Of a stretch of 64,000 bases of DNA, positions 56,554 to 64,000 are shown in pieces; the stretch's first letter is position 1, and the number at the start of each line of letters is the position of its first letter. Both the position numbers and the translations under genes were made by a program. This DNA comes from Juglans regia (taxonomy: Eukaryota; Streptophyta; Magnoliopsida; Fagales; Juglandaceae): contig NC_049904.1 in NCBI RefSeq assembly GCF_001411555.2, forward strand, positions 21,155,370 to 21,219,369, in the 5' to 3' direction. Under the pieces are notes generated by a model. It searched no databases, had not been told where the DNA came from, and saw only the letters and a program-made list of their open reading frames with translations.

Positions 56554-57183
56554 AATCTTGGACCCGGACTCCACCTGTGGCCAAAGGTTGGGAATCCTTT
56601 TTCAGTCAGAAGGCAGCACTGGGTGCACTTCCAATACTACTTACCCGGCATTGGAATCTGTCCATTCATTGGTACCCTTTCCATTCATTCATATGACCGT
56701 TATGTATTTTCATACAGTAAATGTTCATTTCATTTCAGTCATTTCTTTTAGTTCAGTCATTTTCATTTAACAGTTCGTTCATGCAAAAACGTCTTTTAGA
56801 AGCATGAGCTTAAACATCATCATTTTATGGCATCATTTAGAACATCAGTTCATGGCATTCATAAAGCATCAGTTCATAGGGACCATTTTATAACACTTTC
56901 TTCGTGTTAGTCAAAGCATCAGTTAAAGCATCAGGTATAAGCCTCAACATTTCTTTTCTTAGAAAATACATACAACAGATACAACATGTAGTCATCCATT
57001 CACATGCGTACAATTAATACCTTTGGGTGCGTAAAAAGGGGCTGCCAAGGAGGGCCATTACATACGTATACCTTTGAACACTTAGCACGCTTTTGTAAAA
57101 CATCTTTTGTGTCGTTTCGTAAGGCATCGTAAAGGAAAAACATTTCGTTTTCATTTTCATATCCATTAGAAAACTTTAGAAGA
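56554..57183. other. Unclassified repeat-like DNA, left of LINE 2
   Basis: Sequence with CATTTCATTTCAGTC and GGCATCATTTAGAACATCAG-like phrases, and on the minus strand GGAGTCCGGGTCC. It continues at 62860 if LINE 2 is removed. It may be part of a long LTR in minus orientation, but no LTR end was found. No gene is seen. Confidence 0.4.
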
Positions 57184-57285
57184 AAAAGGTTTTCTATTTT
57201 CTACAACTTTAAAAAACTTAAAACTTCCTCTCTCTGTATTCAAAGTGGAGGTTATTTTACTCATCTTTCGTACAAGGTTCAAGCG

Positions 57286-58540
57286 ATGGCTGAAAGTCTT
57301 GATGAACTCTATGCGAGTTTGTTATTGACTGAGAAGGAAAATGAAAAGGTTTTGGTGGAGGTCAGTAGACTGGAAGATGTGATTGAAAGGGGGGAGAACT
57401 GTTTGCTTATGAAGCTATTGATAAGAAAGCATTATAACCACAAAGCGCTCAAACAGACGATGAGGAAAATTTGGAGACTTGTGAAGAATGTGAAGTTACG
57501 TGATTTAAACGTTGAGTTCACGCTGGTTGAGTTTGAAGATGTACGAGAAAAGGCAAAGGTCCTAAAGGAGGGCCCTTGGACTTTTGATAAGCACCTAGTA
57601 TTATTGAAGGAGTTTGACAAGTTACTGCAAATCATAAGTTAGAATTAGTGCATGCTCCTTTTTGGGTTCGTATATACAATCTCCCTCTGATGGCTTGTAA
57701 TAAGTATGTGGGAAAACTCATTGGGAGTGCTTTAGGAGAGAAGTGTTGGACGTGGATATGGATACGGGTGAGATGGAGTGGGGGGAATATATGAGAATTT
57801 GTGTGAAACTTGATATTTCGAGACCACTGTTACATAGGAAACGTATGACTATGGGCGAAGGTCAGTCATGTTGGGTTTGGATTGCTTATGAGCGACTACC
57901 AGACCTATGTTTTTAGTGTGGTTTAGTGGGGCATATGCTGAAGGACAATGACATTGTTGATGCTGCAAAGCTGGATCTTAATCGGCTTCCTTACGGTCAA
58001 TGGTTGTAGGCAGGGTTTTCAAATCCTAGACAGGGAGGCAGGCGTGATATTCGTAGTATGGGGAGGTCAAAAATTGCAGAACCAGGGACGGTGGTAGTAG
58101 CGACGGGGATTGAGAATCTGACGACCAGTGTAATTGGTAGTTATGAGAGACCACATGTTACAGAGACAATTATTCCGGGGTTGTTCGCTAAGGAGCCTGT
58201 TATGCTGAATATGGATGTGGGGGAACGTGATCAGGTCCCTGACGTGGTGGCAACAAATGTGGAGATTCAGTTTCTGGGGCAAGTTACTAAATCCGAGGAA
58301 GTGGGAATTGTGGGTGAGGTGGTATCTGCATAGTTAGGGGCCACGAATTCCTTCATTGGGAATGAGATGGATGCTGGGCTCACGGATGTGGTTATTGTTG
58401 AGGACTCATAGATGGGCTTGGGCCTTGCATCTAGCCGATTGAGTGGCGATTTGCATATGGGGCTTTCCAGCCCTTTACAGTCTACTCCTAAGATGCTGAC
58501 TTATGCTAAGAAGCAAACTCATTCTGTTCGGGGGTGATCT
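57286..58540 (+). pseudogene. ORF1 of LINE 2: DUF4283 protein
   Basis: The ATG at 57286 (MAESLDELYASLLLTEKE) opens 118 codons with IWRLVKNVKLRDL and EGPWTFDKHLVLLKEFD, the DUF4283 pattern (PF14111). A shift near 57630 leads to APFWVRIYNLPLMACNKYVGK. The zinc knuckle region reads LPDLCF*CGLVGHMLKD, where a stop replaces the residue between CF and CG. Another open piece (58058-58333) is the hydrophilic tail. This protein binds the LINE RNA in the ribonucleoprotein. This copy is broken. Confidence 0.8.
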
Positions 58541-58763
58541 GTAGCAGCTAGGGCTGCGAAAACTACGGCAATCTCTGGTCAAGGGGATGAAGAGAGTTCT
58601 GTTCGAAAAAGCAATTCGAAGGAGGGGATCCATGGCAAGAAGAGGAAAGGTTGTTTGTTGTTGAAGGATGTTTCAAACCAAGTTAAGAAACTTGATTTTC
58701 TATTTCAGAGGAGCATGCACCTGAGAGATCGGCAGCGGCTGTTGGACAGCCCCGCCGACACTA

Positions 58764-59480
58764 ATGAAACTCCTAAGCTGGAATCTCTGTGGGCTTGGGA
58801 ACCCACAGGGTATTCGCAGTCTCTGTGATCTAATCACGCGAGAAGTTCTCGATGTCATTTTCCTGCAAGAAACACGGTTGAGGTCTAGACAATGGGGTTT
58901 GTGTAAGTTCAAATTTGGTTTTCGTAATTGTTTTGTTGTTGATTGTGTGGGTCGTAGTGGAGGCTTGGCGTTACTGGGAAAGGATGATGTAAATTTGTCT
59001 ATTGTTAATTTCATCAACAATCATATTCATGCAATTATTACAAATGCAAATGGGGGGAAATGGTTGTTGGCAGGGGTGTATGGTCACCCATAGAGTAGTA
59101 GGCGAGCTGAAGTTTGGCGGTTGTTAAAGGACTTAGGTCATGGGGTGTCTGTACTGTGGTTAACATTTGGGGATTTTAATGAAATTCTTTCCGGGACTGA
59201 AAAATTTGGCGGCCTGTTAAGAAGTGAAAGTCAGATGTGGGAGTTTAGGGAGGTGTTAGTTGCATGTGAGTTATGAGATCTGGGATTTGCGGATCCTCGT
59301 TTTACTTGGAGTAATAAGAGGGAAGGGGATGGCCTATTTTGTGAGAGATTGGATAGATTTCTTTCAAACTCTCAGTGGTATGATCTGTATCTGCAGATGA
59401 AGGTTCAACATGGGGTGGATGCTTATTCTGACCACAATCCCCCACAAAGGCATTGTGGTTAGAGACAGATGGGGCTTTTG
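58764..59480 (+). pseudogene. ORF2 of LINE 2, endonuclease part
   Basis: The ATG at 58764 opens MKLLSWNLCGLGNPQG, with the conserved N. Then come FLQETRL (E), LTFGDFNEILSG (D and N), WSNKREGDGLFCERLDRFL and AYSDHNPP (D and H), the AP-endonuclease set of L1 elements. Stops occur after AGVYGHP (59091) and in VACEL*DLG (59274). The short distance from the ORF1 tail is as expected. Confidence 0.85.
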
Positions 59481-59524
59481 TTCAACGAAAGGGTATAAGC
59501 TTGTTCAGATTTGGAGTCATGTAG

Positions 59525-61557
59525 GTGAGGGAGAAGGAATGTTCAGCAATTATTGAGAAGGCTTGGCAGCAAGTAGATGGTTCTAATTCTTTGAGTTGTG
59601 TTATGGAAGGAATCTTAACCTGTGCTCTACATTTGGGACGATGGAATCAAAACTCTTTTGGTCATGTTCAGAAAGAATTAACTAATGCAAAGATGAGATT
59701 GAAGGAATTGCAAGAAAAGAATCCGTGTTCTTTTCTACAACATGAACATAATCAAGCTAGGGAGGAGGTTCAAAAGTGGTTGGAGAGGGATGAAGTTATG
59801 TGGAAACTGAGGTCTCATGTGAAGTGGCTGTGGGAAGGGGATCGCAATTCCAAGTATTTTTATTCCACGGCTACTGCTCGCCGATGAAAGAACAGTATTG
59901 AACAACTGCAAGATGATGCTGGATATTGGGTTAAAGGAGAGTAGATGGATGTTCTAATCACTGATTATTTCAATGGTTTATTTTCACTAGCAGGGAACGT
60001 GGAGATGGAGGATGTGTTAACCGGGATAGAGACAAAAGTTTCTGCTATGGATTTTGAGCTGTCTAAACCGTACTTGGTTGAGGAGGTGGAGGTAGAACTC
60101 AAACAAATGCACCCATCAAAAGCACCTGGACCAAATGGAATGTCGCCAGTATTTTTTCAGAAGTATTGGCATGTGCTAGGTAAATCTGTTACTGATTCTT
60201 TGCTGCTAGCTTTGAATACTGGAGAGTTTCCTAGGAATTTAAATCATAAGTTCATCACTTTAATTCCTAAGACAGCCACTCCTTCTAGAGTAGCAGATTT
60301 CCGCCCTATTAGTCTTTGTAATGTACTTTATAAGATTTTATCAAAAGTCATTGCAAATAGACTAAAGAAAGTGCTGTCTGTAGTGATTTCAGATTCTCAA
60401 AGTGCTTTTGTTCCCGGTCGACAAATTTCTAATAATGTGCTAATAGCCTATGAATTGTTGCACTTTCTGAGAAATAAGATAACTGGAAAAAATGGATTTA
60501 TGTCTCTTAAACTTGACATGAGTAAGGCGTATGATAGGGTGGAATGGGTGTTTTTGGAAAGAATGATGAAGGCTCTTGGTTTTTCTAGTGCTTTAGTGAA
60601 GTTAGTGATGAAGTGTGTCAAGACTGTCTCTTTTTCGGTGATTGTTAATGGATGCCCTAAAGGACCTATAATTCCAAGTAGAGGATTAAGGCAAGGAAGC
60701 CCTTTATCTCCTTATTTGTTTCTTTTGTGTACTGAAGGCTTGATTTCATTAAAGCAAACAGTAGAAAGAGATGTAGTGGAGGGTGTTAGAATTTGTAGAG
60801 GAGCTCCTAGAATTAATCACTTGTTGTTTGCGGATGATAGTGTGATTTTCTGTAAAGCTGATGTTACTACAAATGTCAAGATTCATTCTTTATTGCGTAA
60901 GTATGAGAGGGCTTCGGGGCAATGTATTAATAAAGACAAGACTTCGATGGTGTTTAGTAGGAATGTGAATGTTGAGCTTAAAAATGAGATTATGCAGCTT
61001 TTTTTTTTTAGACCCAACAATATGAAAAGTATTTGGGTTTACCACCTATGGTTGGGAAATCCAGGAAACAAGCTTTCTCAGGTATTAAGAAGAGGTTGTG
61101 GCAGAAATTACAGTTGTGGAAAGGCAACTTGTTGTCACAAGGAGGTCGGGAGATATTTATAAAGGCTGTAGCAATGTCTATTCCGACATATGCTATGAGC
61201 TGCTTTTTGTTTCCTAAGGCTTTTTGCTCTGAATTAGAGATGATGATGGCTAACTTTTGGTGGGGAAATCAAGCTCAGGGAAATAAAATTAATTGGGTCA
61301 GTTGGAACAAACTTTGCAGTTCAAGATTTAGAGGAGGCATGGGTTTTAAAGACTTACGATTATTTAATTTGGCTCTTCTAGCCAAGCAAGCTTGGAGAAT
61401 TCTGAAGAATGAGGGTTCTCTCCTTTACAAACTTTATAAAGCCCGATATTTTCCTAATACTTGCTTGTTTGAAGCCAAAGTTGGTTTTAATTCATCTTAT
61501 GTTTGGAAGGGGATTTGGGAAGCTGTTAAAGGGTTGGCAAGGGGTTGTAGGTGGTGA
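59525..61557 (+). pseudogene. ORF2 of LINE 2, reverse transcriptase
   Basis: After a linker (59525-59887, with WKLRSHVKWLWEGDRNSKYF) the main RT frame runs from 59945. Motifs are HPSKAPGPNGMSPVFFQKYW, FITLIPKT, DFRPISLCNVLYKI, SQSAFVPGRQISNNVLIAYE, LKLDMSKAYDRVEW (Asp), RGLRQGSPLSPYLF and HLLFADDSVIF (FADD, with the two catalytic Asp). A shift in a T-run at about 61000-61010 is followed by GLPPMVGKSRKQAFSGIKKR and MSIPTYAMSCFLFPKAFC. A TGA follows CRW at 61556. Apart from these lesions the catalytic residues are all present. Confidence 0.9.
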
Positions 61558-61755
61558 GTGGGTAATGGAAAATCAGTTTGTGTCTTTAAGGATGCATGGG
61601 TTCTTGATTCTCCTTTGCTGGAATTTCAACAAGTTGATCATGAGATGGATGAGAATTGAAGAGTCTAGAATCTAATTGATGAAAACACAGGGTGGTGGAA
61701 GGTCTAAGAACTAAGAGCTTTATTCAATCCAAATGTGGTGCTTTAGATCCTGAAA

Positions 61756-62803
61756 ATGAATATTTTTATAAGCTCAAATGATACTTTATGTTGGGTTCAT
61801 ATAAAGAATGGTGTTTATTCTGTTAGAAGTGCTTATACAGTGCTACAACAATGTCAAATTCAGGAAAGGGGTCAGAATTCTAGAGAAAATATTCACAAAA
61901 GGTTTTGGAAGTGTTTGTCGAGTGTGAAGTTACCTCAGAAAATGAAGATTTTTGCATGGAAGGCATGTCTAGAATTGCTACCTACTTATCAGAATTTGAA
62001 GAGGAGACATGTGTTGGAAGATGACAAGTGTGGGGTTTGTGCTCGAGTTAGTGAAGATGGGGCTCATGCACTGCTTTACTATTCATATGTGAGGAGCGTT
62101 TGGGTGGAATATTGCCCTCTTCTGGGATTTGGCAAATTTAGCTTGCGATAGAGGTGCTGAGGAGTTGCTGTCCAGGTTTATTTCAATCGCTTGGGGGATT
62201 CGGTATAGACGAAATTTGTTTATTTATGAACATGTCTCTTTGCAATTTAATGTAGTAGTCAATAATGCTCTCTCCTTACAACATGAGTACAGGCAGGGGC
62301 AATTTTTTGACGTCTCTAATACAAAGATAAATAGTGTTGATGGGGCTGTTTTTTGTGATAGAAATTCTACTGGGGTAGGGATGATTCTGAGAGACCATAA
62401 TGGGGATGTTCTAATGGCTTGTAGTAAATTTGAAAAAGAAGTATCATAATCAGAGTTTATTGAAGCTACAGCTTTGTTAAAGGGATTACAGTTATGTGTT
62501 CAATGGGGAGTTTCAAAAGTGTTGCTGGAAACCGATTGCCTCTTACTTATTCTTGCTTTGAATGATGCATCCGAGTTCCTAACTGATTTTGAGTTTATTC
62601 TCCAAGATATCCGAAGACTATTGATAGGTTTTGAGGAAGCTAAAGTGGTGCATGTAAACCGTTTGGGTAATATGGCTGCTCATAGGTTGGCAAGACATGC
62701 ATGGGAAGTAGATGATGTAGTGATGTGGTTGGATTGTTGTCCTTCTTTTGTATGTCAAGCTATTTGGCTTGATAATATTTCTATTTGTAAGGTTTCTAAT
62801 TGA
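61756..62803 (+). pseudogene. ORF2 of LINE 2, zf-RVT and RNase H parts
   Basis: The zf-RVT region (PF13966) has FWKCLSSVKLPQKMKIFAWK, RRHVLEDDKCGVCARVSEDG and HALLYY. A shift near 62140 leads to SIAWGIRYRRNLFIYEH. RNase H (PF13456) follows: VDGAVFCDRNSTGVGMILRD, a stop near 62448, EFIEATALLKGLQLCVQWGV, VLLETDCLL and VHVNRLGNMAAHRLARHAWE. The stop at 62803 comes about 25 bases before the poly(A) tail. Confidence 0.85.
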
Positions 62804-62859
62804 TTTCAATGAATGTTTCTTGTTTATAAGAAAAAAAAAAAAAAAAAAACTCTAGAAGA

Positions 62860-64000
62860 GTATAAACGCAATACTTACCTGGACTCCATACTACTTTCAT
62901 ATCATGCAATCCATTCATGTGCGTGTTAGATGGCAACCTACATGCATACACATAACCTTGACGTCATTCTCTATCTACTGCATAAGCAACTTAAACTAGA
63001 AATAGAACTATGCTTCACTTGGACACTCTCCTTCTATCTCATGCTCTTACGTACCCTTTACTATGTTAAGACCTTCGGGGACCACTTACGGTCACTATCT
63101 CTTCCAAAATCAACGTTCTTACCTCGAGTGCTCATCCACTAAAGTGAATCCATGATTCACCTTAGGGTTAAGACACTAGGACTTCCGTCTTACTCTTCCT
63201 ATTGACTACATTTCGACGCATGATTTCGAGCGACGGAATCACGCATCTCAATCCTAACAATACACTCGTCACTGCCTCCATGCATCTTAGCCCATACTAA
63301 ATCCTCATTCCCATTCATACACGTCACACGGCTCTAAGCCACTTTGAGTTTAAGCACCATGTAACTATGTTTAGGACAGATTGCCCATTACATATGGTGA
63401 ATTCGTCCGACACATGTGTCTAACTAGATTGCACACGTACCTTACCCCTCTCATCACTTAAGACCAACATATAACACGTTGATCACCTGCTTATGTAAAC
63501 CAACACTATATTCGGATACCAACCTTCTCTTAACCCGGCTAGCATGACTCTTCATGCTACCCGTCTCTTTTGACAGTCCATCCCAACATTTAACACGATA
63601 AGACTCCGTTCACAACCACGCCTTACGTCACGTCATATAGCTCAAGATTACTCCCAAACTGCACCATGACCATGTTATGTCACCTAATATTCCGCTACGC
63701 CATGAGTATGGTCCCTCACGTACTCCTGTCACAACATGACATCTTGTCACGTTCCTGCTACACCATTCTTACACTAATTCCTCACTCATCACAAGCGCGA
63801 CTGCCAGTAACCATGTCACTTCGTGACATTCCCCAGTTATGCTTCTGCTACGCACTCTTACACTTGTTCTACTACTTCACTCATACTCCCATCCAAAAGT
63901 TAATTACGGTGACACCTGCCACCTCAAACTACAGGCTACACCATAACTACTTTGGGACACTGTTCCATAGTTCCCGACACTACTCATCACTCTACGCCGA
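62860..64000. other. Unclassified repeat-like DNA, right of LINE 2 to the window end
   Basis: No gene is seen. Base composition is more balanced than elsewhere, with many short words of the CATGTTATGTCAC / CACGTCAT kind. This loosely recalls the interior of the solo LTR at 44050-45240. Together with 56554-57183 it may form a minus-strand LTR that hosts LINE 2. Neither LTR end nor a coding domain is visible before the window stops. Confidence 0.4.

Larger units (their letters stand above)
57184..62846 (+). mobile_element. LINE 2 (plant L1 type), plus strand, full length
   Basis: About 5.66 kb ending in a poly(A) run (62831-62849). The likely target duplication is AAACTTTAGAAGA (57171-57183) and AAACTCTAGAAGA (62847-62859), one mismatch in 13. 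A short leader of about 100 bp precedes ORF1. ORF1 (DUF4283) and ORF2 (endonuclease, RT, zf-RVT, RNase H) are all present. Frames are better kept than in LINE 1, with an RT frame open for about 350 codons, but several stops and shifts remain, so it is inactive. Confidence 0.88.

Overview
The window is plant nuclear DNA, almost certainly from a eudicot tree. It carries intron-containing LRR receptor kinases, Ty3/gypsy LTR retrotransposons, plant L1-type LINEs with DUF4283-type ORF1 proteins, a hAT derivative and several MITEs in AT-rich intergenic DNA. The short elements beginning with a TTTGGATAGTGAGATGAGATG-like end recall the Fagales, perhaps walnut or hickory. That is an impression from memory, not a measurement. 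I see no rRNA, tRNA or CRISPR array, and no gene I would call intact.

The host part is a tandem cluster of minus-strand LRR-XII receptor kinases (the FLS2/EFR/XA21 type, with non-RD kinases). One copy lies off the left edge, because bases 1-911 match the upstream regions of the other copies. Copy A (14742-29529) has four recognisable exons with good splice sites, but two in-frame stops and a 10.3 kb retrotransposon in its last-but-one intron. A kinase-only fragment (38415-39690) lies inside a segmental duplication of copy A's 3' end. Copy B (50721-54515) is a decayed full-length pseudogene.

The rest is transposable elements, often nested. From left to right: a non-coding, minus-strand LTR element (1544-13333) split by a gag-only Ty3 element (6292-13212, perfect CTCTC target duplication); a Tat-lineage Ty3 element in the kinase intron (17720-28066) with gag, truncated pol, a dual RNase H, an array of 97-bp repeats and an antisense gene with its own TATA box and intron; a LINE stub, a Tourist-like MITE and a hAT derivative (30.4-33.7 kb); an LTR fragment (36338-36991); a minus-strand LINE (40441-50470) split by a 4.36 kb solo LTR (41313-45671, perfect GAATT duplication); and a plus-strand LINE (57184-62846) with a 13-bp target duplication, sitting in unclassified repeat-like DNA that runs to the right edge.

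Nothing here is clearly a new biological system. The most interesting items are the spliced antisense gene in the Tat element, its 97-bp higher-order array, the nested insertion history, and insertions that can be dated against empty paralogous sites.
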